A DNA stretch of 64,000 nt from Nothopassalora personata (taxonomy: Eukaryota; Ascomycota; Dothideomycetes; Mycosphaerellales; Mycosphaerellaceae), in NCBI GenBank assembly GCA_033816765.1, contig CM066294.1:992001-1056000 (forward strand), in the 5' to 3' direction. Numbering within the stretch: the first letter of the stretch is position 1; the number at the start of each line of letters is the position of its first letter. Made by a program: the position numbers and the translations under genes. The notes under the pieces are model-generated. The model worked only from the letters and a program-made list of their open reading frames with translations, was not told the origin of the DNA and did not search any database. Of the stretch, positions 42,364-52,999 are shown one piece after another.

Positions 42364-43396
42364 ATGCAATTCAGCACTTTCGCCCTCTTGGCCGTTGCTG
42401 CCGCCACTGTCTCTGCCTCTGCTCCTCAGGCCTACGGCGGGGGTGCCAAGTCCGCCCAGGTCTCCACCTTCGAGACCAGGAAGGCTGAGCCAACCAAGGC
42501 CGCCGTGCAGTACGGCGAGGAGAAGGAGGCCAAGCCAACCCACGAGGCCGAGGCTTGCGCCCCCTCTAGCTCTATCGAGAAGCCAACGGCCATCAAGGAG
42601 GCTGAGCAGTACGGCGCGGAGAAGACGCCTGAGGCCTCCGTCGAGGACAATAAGCCAGAGGCCTCTGTCGAGGACAAGAAGCCCGAGGCCTCCTCTGAGG
42701 TCAAGAAGCCCGAGGCCTCCGTGGTGGAGAAGAAGCCCAAAGCCTCCTCTGAGGTCAAGAAGCCCGAGGCCTCCGTGGTGGAGAAGAAGCCCAAAGCCTC
42801 CTCTGAGGTCAAGAAGCCCGAGGCCTCCGTGGTGGAGAAGAAGCCCAAAGCCTCCTCTGAGGTCAAGAAGCCCGAGGCCTCTGTCGAGGAGAAGAAGCCT
42901 AAGGCCTCCTCTGAGGTCAAGAAGCCTGAGCACTACAAAAAGGAGAAGAAGGCTGAGGCTTTGCAAGAGGAGAAGAAGCCAGCGTACAAGAACCAATACC
43001 ACTCTGCCCCAGCAAAGGCTAGCCCGACCAAGGCCGCATCAAAGATAGAGGACCCAGAGAAGGAGGCACCAGAGACCACCTGCGCCAAGGGCAGCGAGAT
43101 CTCTTGCTGCACCACCGACAGCTCTGGCTCTGATCTCCTCGGTAACGTTCTCGGTGGCAGCTGCGCTCTCCAGGACTTGTCCCTCCTGTCATGTAAGTGA
43201 CCATTCATGGTAAGATCATGTGCATGGCTAATGCTCCGTCTTAGCGCTCAACTCACACTGCGCTGCTGGCAACACTTTCTGCTGCCCAACCAACCAGGAC
43301 GTAAGTGTCACAGTAGCACGACATGTCTTGGATATTTCTAATCAATCCTAGGGCACACTCAACATCAACTTGAGCTGTATTCCAATCGCCCTTTAA
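42364..43396 (+). CDS. Hydrophobin with a long Lys/Pro/Glu/Ser-rich tandem-repeat N-terminal region (309 aa)
   Basis: Three exons: 42364-43192, 43245-43300 and 43352-43396 (introns 52 and 51 bp, phases consistent). The signal peptide is residues 1 to about 19. Residues about 20-235 are low-complexity, including 18-residue repeats of the type [18 protein letters not shown] encoded by nearly identical 54-bp units. The C-terminal 75 residues hold eight cysteines as C-x7-CC-x17-C-x14-C-x6-CC-x13-C, which fits class I hydrophobins rather than class II. Hydrophobins assemble into amphipathic films on spores and hyphae. The long charged repeat region before the hydrophobin domain is unusual; it may tether the film to the wall or be processed off. 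The cysteine pattern appears only after splicing both introns, which supports the gene model. Confidence 0.85.
42640..42918 (+). repeat. Coding tandem repeat in the hydrophobin gene (54-bp units)
   Basis: Consecutive 54-bp units start at 42703, 42757 and 42811, the full units being nearly identical, with a diverged unit at 42865 and shorter related units upstream (from about 42640). Such near-identity suggests recent expansion or homogenisation. Each unit is far below the size RIP needs. Confidence 0.9.
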
Positions 43397-43429
43397 GCGG
43401 TCATGTCCAGGAGAGAAAGTGGTCTCCCT

Positions 43430-43676
43430 GGTCTACACTCAGAGGAGCAAGCAGAGATAACACTAATGGTTGGCACAAAAGGCATGGGATGTCGAGACTT
43501 CTTTTCGTACAGTGTATCGATGTGAAGAAATGATCTAGAAGTGACCACCGGACTCGGTCTACAGTCAGAAAGGCAATCAGAGACAAGATATTAATGGTGA
43601 GAACGAGGGCACGGGATGTGGGGATTTCTTTTCGTATAGTGTGTAGATGAGAAGAAGTGATGTAGAAGTGCATACC
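43430..43676. repeat. Imperfect tandem duplication (about 126 bp x 2) 3' of the hydrophobin gene
   Basis: Unit 1 (43430-43555) and unit 2 (43556 to about 43676) both begin GGTCTACA(C/G)TCAGA and share TTCTTTTCGTA(C/T)AGTGT and a GATGTAGAAGTG-like end. The divergence is not of the RIP type. It lies directly after the stop codon, so it may fall in the 3' UTR. Confidence 0.7.
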
Positions 43677-43904
43677 GAGCCCATTCCATGCCTGCCCAAA
43701 GACTGCCCACATGATGAGCTGTAGTACACAGCACTATCTCGGAGTCCCATCTTCGGGTTACCTCAACTGAAATCCGCAGTCTATCAGCTACGTGACCATC
43801 TTAGACGCAAGTCTTGATGAGAAGTTATATAATGCAGAAGAGCAAAGCCGGGTCACAACTCCCAATGCATAAAGCGGTCCCCCGCGACACAACGATTAGA
43901 TACC

Positions 43905-44390
43905 ATGCTCATCATTGGCTACCTTGAACGATCCCACAGTAACCTAAGAGCTAGCTCCAAAAGCACCAAAGACAATGCCACAGACCCGATAGACAATCTG
44001 ACCGTCAATATACATCCCGAAGGCGACGTGCTCCTTGTCTGCGGCAGTCCCACTTCCATAAAGCGCCGTGTGAGCTCTTCAATCCTGTCGATGCCTTCTC
44101 CATTCTTGAAAGCCATGCTCAGCGAGCGCTTCAAAGAAGGCACCGAACTAGCCAGGGCCAAGTCCGTTGCAATCCCATTTACCCGTCGATTTTTTAGATG
44201 CCATCGAGTCCATCTGCAACATGCTCCCATCTTTGCAACGATCACGCCGCGATCACACTGGGGGACCGTAGAAGCATGACGGCTCGACAAGTGCGGAATG
44301 CAGCGATTCTTTGCGATAAGTATCAATGCCAAAATAGCTATGGCTGCATGTTGGTTGTACATCTGCGAGACTGATAACAGTAAGGACTTG
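43905..44390 (+). pseudogene. BTB/POZ-domain gene relic
   Basis: The first frame (43905-44180) gives a BTB start typical of the large fungal family: a GDVLLV strand, RRVSSSILSMPSPFLKAML and a FKEG segment. The domain then continues in a second frame (about 44180-44235, with DAIESICNML) and a third (about 44245-44370, with RNAAILCDKYQC, the usual A-x-L-x-DKY-x-C helix). Two frame changes with no plausible introns between them indicate a decayed gene. Its partner or function cannot be told. Confidence 0.55.
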
Positions 44391-44476
44391 CATGTGCTCG
44401 TCAGTCTTGCATTGCAACATCCTCACCACATCACATCAAAACCTGTCGTCTCGTCAGCCAGTCTCCCATCGCCAAA

Positions 44477-45081
44477 ATGCCGGGACTCCTCGATCTGCCC
44501 GACGAGCTGCTGCTCATCGTCAACGGACACAACCAAAAGACGGTCAACTCCGCTCGAGCTCACGCCCATCACATCGGCAGTGGAGCGTCTCGAGGACTGC
44601 TTACCATCGCCCTGAATGGCTATCTCTCGCAGGTGATGTTCCACATGCGCCTCGACATCAGGTACGATAACGATTAGAAGCAGTTCGAGGACATTATGCC
44701 CATGCAGGTCCGATACACGATGGATCATCACTCGCTGCTTCAGCTGGATTGCGATCGCAGAGGAAAGGGAGTCCAATCACGGAATTGCTGGAGCCTTGCG
44801 CGCAGACTTGCCAATACTGTTCTGGTGCGACATACGAGGATGCTCAGAATCTGTTGCATAGCAAAGAACACGAAGCATCCAAGCATCTCAGGGAGATACT
44901 GCTAAGCCTTCTTCGGATTTTGAGATGCGTGCCGGCACTCAGAGAACTTTGGCTTTGCGTCGACTCGGTAAAGGGAAACAGCCAGAGGGTAACGACGAAT
45001 GCGATTCAACGGTTGCAAGCCAGACTGCCAGAAGTACTGATACGGGATGTCACAATGCGTGGTAGCAGTTCACTCGGGTAG
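44477..45081 (+). pseudogene. Probable F-box-type gene relic
   Basis: The frame at 44477 begins with an F-box-like helix (LLDLPDELLLIV) that then diverges and stops at 44677. Another frame (44749-45081) contains a helical stretch with LRELWLCVD, as in the C-terminal part of fungal F-box-like proteins. Nothing links them in one open frame, and I cannot find convincing splice sites. Assignment rests mainly on the first 12 residues, so it is tentative. Confidence 0.35.
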
Positions 45082-45098
45082 CTAGTCTAGGCAGCAAA

Positions 45099-47099
45099 TC
45101 ATTTAAGTAGATCCTGCCATGCGTCCCGAAGGGTCTTGGTCTCGGGCGTGTTTTCCAGTGTCCAGACTTCCTTATTTCTCCCGCCTGCAGCTTTGGCATG
45201 GAGAGTTATCGTGGGCGGTTCATGTTGCACCACAAACCATAACACATCCCTCCCGTCCTCAGCGTCGGACCGTGTGAGTCTGCCCTCACGCTTGTTCAGC
45301 TCCCAGCCAGTGCCCACAAGTTCCTTCAGCACATGGCTTAGCTCAACAGCCAAGAAGTCGTTTGCTGCTGCGAGAAGCATCTCGAGGTTCGGCAGAAGAA
45401 CGCGATTCGCGAATGGCGGGTGAATCGTGAAGACCGAGCCAAGACTGTGAGCCTGTGAGGTCTCGATGCCGAGCTTGAGATCGAGCGTGTTCTCGTCAGA
45501 AACAATGAGCCAAATACGACTTTCTGCCAGCAACGGCTTGATGAGAGTTGTGATGAGCGCTTCAGTGCTGATGCTGCCCTCTTTCGAGATTGCCAGACCC
45601 AGGTGAGCTGTTTGGGTTTTGGCGTTGGCTCCCAGTTTCCGCAGAAGCTTTGCCATGTTTTCCACGTATGCATTGAGCTGATCGACAGCCGCTTTGTGTT
45701 GCAATAGGAGCATGAGAGGACGAAGGATCGATAGTGATCGTAGCTTCTTCCTGTCCTCGGTAGTGGCAAGTGGAGGAGGTACTTCCTTCTGCTCGTGCAT
45801 TCTATCGCGATGAGCCTGGCCAAGGAGGAGTCGAGCAGTTAGCAGTATGGCTTGTGCAAGCAAGTCTGACTCAGACGATGCATCGAGCGGAAGTGAGTTA
45901 TCCTGGTCCAGAGGCACCAGCTCGAGTTCCAGGTGAGTTGCATCCTGCTCTGAAGCTGGCATCGTAATTGCAGAGCCTCGCATCAGGACGTCCATTGAGG
46001 TAAGTTCTCGGCTTTCCCGTATCATTTCGTAGAACAGCTCTTCGTCGTAGACACTATCACGGGCATGCCGTATCCGTGCCTCGAGCGTCGTCTCATCATG
46101 ACCGAGCATAGCTGGCAGCTTGGAGCTCCCCACAATACGGTCGCCTCTCCGCACCAGCACTCGAATGGCCTTCGGTTTCGTACCTATGCCACGCTCCAGT
46201 GCGACACCACCATCCGGGTTCGCAATGAGCGCAGCGACATCCCTCTTCTCAAAGCCTCGCGCACTGCCTTGGAAGCCGAAGCGTACGCCGAGGATGTGAG
46301 AGTTGCCTATTCTGCTGATGCTCCAGCCCTTCTCCGCAACCGACAGGATCTCGTCCCAATAGCTGGTCTCCTGCTGAACAGTATTCTGCAGTCGAGTCGC
46401 TGCTGCCAGTAGATCATCGGCACCCTGCTGGAGTCCTTCCATTCGGACTTTGGTAGCCAACAACTTGTCCTGCGCTACTCGTGCGGGGTCCTGCTTCATA
46501 CTAGCGGGATCCCATACATCTACGCCTATCGAACCCATGGGAGGATTGGCCTTCTTGAGTGCATCAGACATGGTGACTCGAGCCTGGCCGGGAAGGTACT
46601 TTGTCTCCAAGAGGGATATCGAGTCTAGGGCCATCATGATATCGTTGTGTGCCTCGGCAGCATGTCTTTGCATCTCAGCCCTCTTCGCCCAAAGCTCCTC
46701 CCTCGTGCGCACAGGCTGCTGTGCCGTGTTGTTGTGTGCTTCATCTTGCTCGGCGCCCTCGTCGTCTTCGCTCTCGCTTGGCGACAATGCTCCTTCTGCT
46801 GCTATCTCCTCCAGCAGGGACGCCTCGGTGATGTCGCGAAAGTGGCCGCGCTCGAGGTTGACGCGTGCCAGAACCTCCGACAGTGCGGGTTTGTCGTCAT
46901 TGTCGCGTGCCCACGCCTTGAAGGTCAGCGATCCGGTCGCCATATTGACTATCGCACCGGCGATCCGTGAAACTGTATCATTGTTCGATCGGCTGCCAGC
47001 AGCATCTCTCACGTCCTCGAGCTGGCATTCATTCAATGCTGCACCGTCCCAGCTAATGTAGCTTCGGTCGTATGGTAAATCCGTCCCGCTGCAAGTCAT
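45099..47099 (-). CDS. MED17: Mediator complex subunit 17 (666 aa)
   Basis: MED17 (yeast Srb4) is a core Mediator head-module subunit that bridges activators and RNA polymerase II in the nucleus. The segment at about residues 235-290 (SYWDEILSVAEKGWS, then LGVRFGF) is the diagnostic MED17 core. It is preceded by a coiled-coil-like region (about 120-230) and an acidic stretch (100-125, SESEDDEGAEQDE) and followed by the conserved C-terminal half with a region predicted to pack in the head module. Single exon. The Met at 47099 is the first in frame and only 120 bp from the divergent ISN1 start, so little room exists for upstream exons. Complete and of normal length for the fungal family. Confidence 0.9.
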   Translation of the reverse strand: MTCSGTDLPYDRSYISWDGAALNECQLEDVRDAAGSRSNNDTVSRIAGAIVNMATGSLTFKAWARDNDDKPALSEVLARVNLERGHFRDITEASLLEEIAAEGALSPSESEDDEGAEQDEAHNNTAQQPVRTREELWAKRAEMQRHAAEAHNDIMMALDSISLLETKYLPGQARVTMSDALKKANPPMGSIGVDVWDPASMKQDPARVAQDKLLATKVRMEGLQQGADDLLAAATRLQNTVQQETSYWDEILSVAEKGWSISRIGNSHILGVRFGFQGSARGFEKRDVAALIANPDGGVALERGIGTKPKAIRVLVRRGDRIVGSSKLPAMLGHDETTLEARIRHARDSVYDEELFYEMIRESRELTSMDVLMRGSAITMPASEQDATHLELELVPLDQDNSLPLDASSESDLLAQAILLTARLLLGQAHRDRMHEQKEVPPPLATTEDRKKLRSLSILRPLMLLLQHKAAVDQLNAYVENMAKLLRKLGANAKTQTAHLGLAISKEGSISTEALITTLIKPLLAESRIWLIVSDENTLDLKLGIETSQAHSLGSVFTIHPPFANRVLLPNLEMLLAAANDFLAVELSHVLKELVGTGWELNKREGRLTRSDAEDGRDVLWFVVQHEPPTITLHAKAAGGRNKEVWTLENTPETKTLRDAWQDLLK

Positions 47100-47219
47100 C
47101 GCGCTAGTCGCGTGCGATCCACATGATCACGACAATCAACGGCCAACTCCGATGAGATATAGCCAACATGTAGAAACCTCTTGCCAGCGGCGTCTTCGAC
47201 ACGCTGCTACAACTGCAAG
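47100..47219. promoter_or_regulatory. 120-bp divergent promoter between MED17 and ISN1
   Basis: The two start codons are back to back at 47099 (-) and 47220 (+). Both 5' UTRs and core promoters must fit in or overlap this space, which suggests a shared bidirectional promoter. No TATA box seen. Confidence 0.55.
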
Positions 47220-48875
47220 ATGACGACAAGATACCGAGTTGAATGTGAGTGTATCGGAGATAATGACACGAGCGCTTCACTGATACGTTGATCCCTACAG
47301 ATGCTCTCAAGGTACGGAGCTAAAATCCCTGCCCTAGAAACTGGCACTTGAGTGGAATCAACTGATAAATATGAACAGACTCACCGGCGGGATCAATTCA
47401 TCGAATGGATCAAAGGTCTCCTAGCAGTCCCCTTCGTCCTTCTGTCTCAACCCACCAACATCCACGAAGATGACAAGCCAAACGTGGCCCAAATGGCCCA
47501 GAATGCACACCAACGCTACTCCCAGATAATGCAAGACGTCGAAGGCCTGATTGCGGATCACCTAGCCCATACAAAACGAGGGACAGAATCGAGGTCGAAG
47601 CTGAAATTGTTGGTTCCCACCGTTGGAACGTTCTTCACAGCGCTTCCAATGAAGGATGCATTCCAATGGCAGGATCAACGACGATTCATCTCCAGTCGGC
47701 GCTTTGTTGCGCCGAGTTTCAACGATGTGAGATTGATTCTCAACACGGCTCAGGCTATGTCGTTGGTGAGGAATAGCAGATTGGAGCTCATGACTTTTGA
47801 TGGAGATGTCACTTTGTATGATGATGGTACGTTCTACACAGAACGCTGAGTCTGTTGAGCTGCCGTCTCTGGCCTGTGATCCTTGGCTGAAAATTTCCTA
47901 CAGGAGAGTCTCTTACACCAGAGGACCCCTGTATCCCCCGGATATTAGATTTGATGAAGAAGGGCGTGCGGATAGGTATCGTCACCGCTGCTGGGTATAC
48001 GGAAGCAGAGAAGTACTATGACCGGTTGTATGGTATGTTTTGGCAGCGACAAAGGCTGAACGGGTGATTGTGCTTCTCCGTGCTAACTAACACGTCCATG
48101 TCAATAGGCCTTCTAGACGCTCTCGCAGCGAATCATATAGCCCCACATCAGTTGATCGTGATGGGTGGTGAGGCAAACTTCATGTTCGCTTACACACCTG
48201 CTGCGGTCTGCAAACTGGAACATGTACCAGGCGAGCAGTGGAAGCTACCAGAAATGCACGCATGGACCGAAGAGAATGTTACAGCATTGTTGGATGTGGC
48301 AGAGGGTAAGTGTATCTCGCGCGAACAATAGCATACATGTGGTAACCATTAGCAGATGCACTTAAGCAGTGCATCACTGCCCTCAGCATGCCAGTCTCCG
48401 TACTCCGCAAGTCCCGTGCAGTCGGCATCTACCCACCAAGAGGCGTCAAATTGGCGCGCGAGCAACTCGAAGAGACAGTCCTTGTCGTACAGCGCATCCT
48501 CGAACTATCGCCAGCGGGCCAACTACTGCCATTCTGCGCTTTCAACGGCGGCAATGATGTCTTCGTCGATATCGGCGACAAGTCGTGGGGTGTGATGGCG
48601 TGTCAACGATACTTTGGAGGCATCGACGGTGGGAAGAGCTTGCACGTGGGAGATCAGTTTCTAAGTGCTGGGGCGAATGATTTCAAGGTAGGTGAGAGCG
48701 CGTTGTGCTTGGCTGATATTGAATCTGTGTGTGCTAATGAACTGTTAACAAGGCGCGACTGGCATGCACGACTGCATGGATCGCAAACCCTGGCGAGACA
48801 GTTGCTCTGCTGGATGAGATTCAGCAGCTTTCTGCAGCGAGAGGTCGGAGTCATAGCCTCAATAGCAATCCGTAG
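47220..48875 (+). CDS. ISN1: IMP-specific 5'-nucleotidase (421 aa, seven exons)
   Basis: Hydrolyses IMP to inosine and phosphate in cytosolic purine recycling. Exons: 47220-47244, 47301-47311, 47379-47826, 47904-48032, 48108-48305, 48356-48687 and 48753-48875. All introns are GT-AG and the summed length is 422 codons including the stop. Exon 2 is only 11 nt; it is needed to join MTTRYRVEY with ALKTHRRDQFIEWIKG, the conserved ISN1 N-terminus. The HAD-like nucleophile motif is FDGDVTLYDDG (spanning the exon 3/4 junction). Other conserved blocks are GIVTAAGYTEAEKYYDRLYG, VMGGEANF, FCAFNGGNDVFVDIGDKSWG and HVGDQF. The intron before exon 5 has a clear CTAAC branch site. The family identification is strong. 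Confidence 0.95.
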
Positions 48876-50516
48876 TCTACTCATTGATGCTGATGACGAA
48901 CAGGAACAGCTCAGCAGGAGCATGAATGTCGTCCGTCTTCAGCGTGACAAACTCAGCGCTCATGTTATCGAATCCGAGACTCAGTGACTGCGACGTGACG
49001 GCAACTTCATATAGATAGAGTTGGAAGTGAATCTCGTCGAATCCTGCAAAAAGTAACTTTGCGTTCTTTGCCGATTCAACTCTGAGGGCAGACTTGCTGC
49101 AATCTCCCGAGTGACCTTTATTGGCATTGCCCGCTTCTCGATGCGATCGCTCTGCGCGCAACGTTTGGATGTGTTGCTGCCGATGTCGTCCATTGCCAGG
49201 TGTTTCCACATTGGCCACATGGAGCGTCCTCGGAAGGTCGACGGGAGAGCGGCCTCTCGTGGTTGAGCTTGAGTTGAGGGAGCTTGAGCATGACGTCGTA
49301 AACAAGAGAGATGAGCCTCTGGGGCTGTTTATGCTCTGTTTGTTGGCCTTGCTAGACAAACGCCGAGGGCGCGTGCGAGACCTGGATACGATTCGTGTCG
49401 GTAGAGCTTGGTCTCCATGCACTGTTCGCATGATGCAGGCCGGGCCAAGCCGTGGCTCTCTGGACTTGCATTTCTCTTTGCAATCAGCTAAAACTTGTTG
49501 TCAGTAATGCCGTGCACCGAGACTGCTCGAATGTTTCTGTCTAGCGTCAGCGTCGGTGTCAGCATCAGCATCGGGAGCCTGCAATACCAAGTTCGCCGAC
49601 GCTGATGGTGGGGGGGGGCAGCACTCATCGCTTCCATGCTTCTTGCATGTTGCTTCACCTCGCGTGCTGCCGGCCGTTTCAGCGTGCTGATGAACCCAAA
49701 CCTGCATCAGCCGTAAGCAACGTCTTCGTAACCGGCTACTGTCAGACGTCGGTGAATCCGTTTCGCCTCTGGGAACAAGCCTAAGACCTCAGTCCAGTCT
49801 TGAGGCTGCGGGCATCGTTGACAAGATAAAGTCCTATTGTAGCTGCGGCGAGTCAAATTCGACTACGACCTGATGTACGGTGCATATGCAGGCTGTGTTC
49901 GTCGGATGACAAGGTTACATGGTCGCAGGGGCATGCGGGCTCGGCAACGACACCGGGCCGATTGTTGCCGAACGAACAACAACTTCAATGCTGCTTCTTT
50001 TGAACGACTCTCCATCAACAAGATCTTTTGACATCAACAATCTGTCAGTCTGCCGAGGCTGCGAGCAATCAAGATTCCAGGTCGTTTGGACTATGCTGGA
50101 ACTAAATGCCGCAAGAGCACGAGTCGTGATCGAAACGCGACATGAATCGCCTCCTTCGGGAACGCGTTCCTTGAGTTCTACGATAACTTGGCCGTTGCTA
50201 GAACCATACAGGCAGAGTCTGCATAACTGAAGCCATCCCTGTCCATGCTCAACTGCCGCGTAGTGCTGGCCACGCTGCGAGCAAGGAATATCGACATATG
50301 GTCAACGTCTAGGAGCTCTCTTGCTTTCGCGGAGAGATGCAGCCTCCAGAGACGGCGAGTAGTTCATCGGCTTGTTTCAGCACTTTCGAAATTTCCTGTA
50401 TCACAGTCTTTCACCTGCAATGGCAACGATAGAAATCATCTGGTGAGTGGGCACAATCACCCTCACCAATCTCGAACCGCTCGGACAGGTCTTCATCACC
50501 ATTTCCCGCGCGTCCC
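48876..50516. other. Intergenic region between ISN1 and the rhodopsin-domain gene
   Basis: About 1.6 kb of normal composition. The longest frame is a 184-codon minus-strand ORF (48877-49431) with no recognisable domain and Ser/Arg-rich composition; I do not call it a gene. A G/C homopolymer run is at about 49610-49617. Confidence 0.45.
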
Positions 50517-51971
50517 ATGGAGGGAACAGACTCTCCGGAGGCCGTGGATGGTAGCCAGCAGGTCCCTTTGATCGTTATATCCGTCATCTTCACGTTCGTC
50601 ACAGCTTTCGGAATCAGCTTTCGACTCTACACACGGCTATGCGTCTCGAAGGTATTCTTGGAGGACGGATTGATAGTAGCGGGAACGGTACGTTGGACAG
50701 TACTCGCTAAGTGCTCTCATACTGACCTAATTTTCAGCTCTTCGCATTTGGTCTCTCCTCCGCTTATACAGTTGCAGCCTATCATGGCTTCGGCAAGCAC
50801 AGTACGATACCGAAAATCCCAGGGACACTGCAAATTTACTAACCGTACCCAGTCGCTGACATCAACCGATTGAGCGATTTGGCACTGCTGCATGAGGTAC
50901 GATCAGATCGTGCTTCGTGGTGGAAGCTTGCGCTGACTGTGGGCAGCTGTCTTTCGCCATTTCAATGTTGTACCTGGCAGCAATGCTTCTTGTCAGAGCA
51001 TCCTTTCTGGCCCTCTACCACCGTCTGGATCACCGGAAGCCAATGCGATTGACCGTGTATGGTCTTTTTGCCGTTATCCTGGTGCAAGCCTTTACCGCCG
51101 GTGTTGTCCAAAGCATAGCTTACGTTCCAACATCGAAGCTCTGGTCAAATCCTGGTTACTATACTCACCATACGATGCCGAGTAGTGCCCAAAGCTTCTG
51201 CAATGCCAATGGTATTATCATGGCGATCACGTCACTGGCAATATATACTGTACCTTTCTGCATGCTCCACAACTTAGAGCTACCCACGGTGAGTGTCTCT
51301 CACCACCTCTGAGCGAAATGCTCGACTGACAAATACAGCGTCAAAAGTGGGCAGTGGGTGGACTATTTGGTCTGGGGTTCTTGTCAGTCATCGGTGGGGA
51401 ATACAACGTCTGAACAGAATCAAACAAAGCTAATGTCGTGTCAGCAACCTGCGTCAGGAACTACTATGCCTGGTCACTCCTCAGAGATCCGGATGTCTTT
51501 TACAGGATGACCGACACAGGTATCTGGAATCAAGTGGAAGTCCACCTCGCCATATTGTGCGGCTCGGCACAATCATTCAGGGTCCTGCTGAAAGACGTCT
51601 TCCCGCAATGCTGCCGCAGTCCAAGTGAAGCCGGCTCGAATCTCCCACCACCCGTGGTCTGGCCCCCGCCACCATCGATGAGTTACCGCAGCAACGACCG
51701 CCCAATCCATGACAGTTGGCAAGGTTGGGATGACACCATCTCATCTACTCGCTGTGGTTCAACTCTCAGTAACACCTCGAAGCCAGTGGCAGAGATCAAG
51801 AGAAATATTGGAGTTGCTACCATGCCACCTGGGGTACATCAACAATACCGACAGTTCCCGACTATCTCCACACGACTCAGTGGGAGCGATAATGTGTGGA
51901 TTCTCCGGGCTGCTACGAATAAGAGGTACACACCGCCGTGGCCGCTGCCGCATATGAGGCAGCAGGTTTAG
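50517..51971 (+). CDS. Fungal rhodopsin-domain integral membrane protein (400 aa, six exons)
   Basis: Exons: 50517-50687, 50738-50801, 50853-50896, 50947-51288, 51339-51393 and 51445-51971; all introns are about 50 bp and the total is 401 codons. The protein has about seven hydrophobic segments. The first is near residues 17-40, followed by FRLYTR and a (E)DGLIVAGT motif. The last is followed by the family motif DTGIWNQVEVHLAILCGS (about 250-270) and a cytoplasmic Pro/Ser-rich tail. Members of this PTH11-like/rhodopsin-domain group are plasma-membrane proteins, some linked to surface or host sensing, mostly of unknown ligand. They are not retinal pumps: no Schiff-base Lys motif is apparent. 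The intron before exon 6 uses GTGGGG, chosen because it restores the frame into the conserved ATCVRNYY segment. Confidence 0.8.
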
Positions 51972-52190
51972 TAGGGCAGCTCGCGGCAGGTCTACGGCAC
52001 TAATTGACAAGAATGTCATCTAACGGCCTTTAGCATTAGCATCATCATTGTGAACCTCAGCGTCCCCATCCACAGCGTCTGTACCAAAAAGTCTAATCAC
52101 CAATCTGCAGCCTACGGCTCAGTTTTGATAATCACGAACAACCTCGAACTACTCCACAACTGCTCAGCACCTCATCATGCTCCATCAACA

Positions 52191-52367
52191 TCAAACCCCA
52201 TCAAGCCCCTTATACAACTCCCACCCATAATTCAACCCCCTATAATTAAATCTCCTCCCTCGATCCATCGCATCAATCAACTCCAAATCCTCCTCCGCCA
52301 GCTCAAAATCACTGTGCAAATTCTCCTTCAACTGCCACCCAATAGTACTCTTCGGAATCACACTCAT
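52191..52367 (-). pseudogene. Aldo-keto reductase C-terminal relic (58 codons)
   Basis: The minus-strand frame from 52367 to a TGA at 52191 reads as the end of an aldo-keto reductase: SVIPKST (the NADP-binding loop), then a KENL helix start, FELAEEDLELI and a Tyr/Trp-rich tail. The (beta/alpha)8 barrel with the catalytic Asp/Tyr/Lys/His is missing, and upstream sequence (52368-52999) shows no match. Too short to fold alone; a fragment left by deletion. Confidence 0.65.
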
Positions 52368-52999
52368 GCATGAGCTGGATGCCGGAAATGCTTATCCACA
52401 ACTCACGTGTCGGTCGGCAGTCAGGCTGCGGTAGACGCCTCCATGAGCAACGTGGAATATGCCTCTTGGATGCGATTTCATGTCTCGTATGACATTGCTG
52501 ACCTCTTGCTGATCTTGGCTGAGTGCCTGCTCTGGGATGGGCCATTGTGGTGTTCGCTCGTCGCCGCTGCTGCTCGTAGTCTCCGTCATTAAGCTGCTGT
52601 CCGTAACTGATCTCTGGCCTGGGCTTGTATCTGTAGATCAAATGACCGCGAGACGTCTCTTATATGCACTCCTGGCGATGAGATTGTGCAAGAGAATGGT
52701 CCAGTGACCTGCATACAACCTCATTGCTCCTGGCGGCTTCCGCCTGCCCGTGATTCCACATGCGACATTGCGAGGTCGTGATCATCCGCTCGGCCACACT
52801 GCCGCCGTCAAATTGGAAATGGTCACAGGGGATAGTGAATGACTACAGGTGAGGATAAGAAGACTGGAGCTGCTGCTTCGGTTCAAATTCGGATGCAAAA
52901 CTTGTGGACACTCCCAACATCAGCATCTAAACGTCACTTGCCTCCAATATCATGTTTGCCATATCGCCGAGATAATAGCAGATAAGGTGCTCGGCTCAG
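52368..52999. other. Intergenic region before SKI2
   Basis: About 630 bp with no ORF I can support. It should include the SKI2 promoter; no TATA box obvious. Confidence 0.45.

Noticed and set aside
42260..43048. 262-, 215- and 162-codon frames overlapping the hydrophobin repeat
   Set aside because: Shadow frames of the 54-bp coding repeat; the signal peptide and cysteine pattern identify the true frame.
48877..49431. 184-codon minus ORF downstream of ISN1
   Set aside because: Low-complexity Ser/Arg-rich N-terminal half and no domain; kept only as a remark under the intergenic entry.
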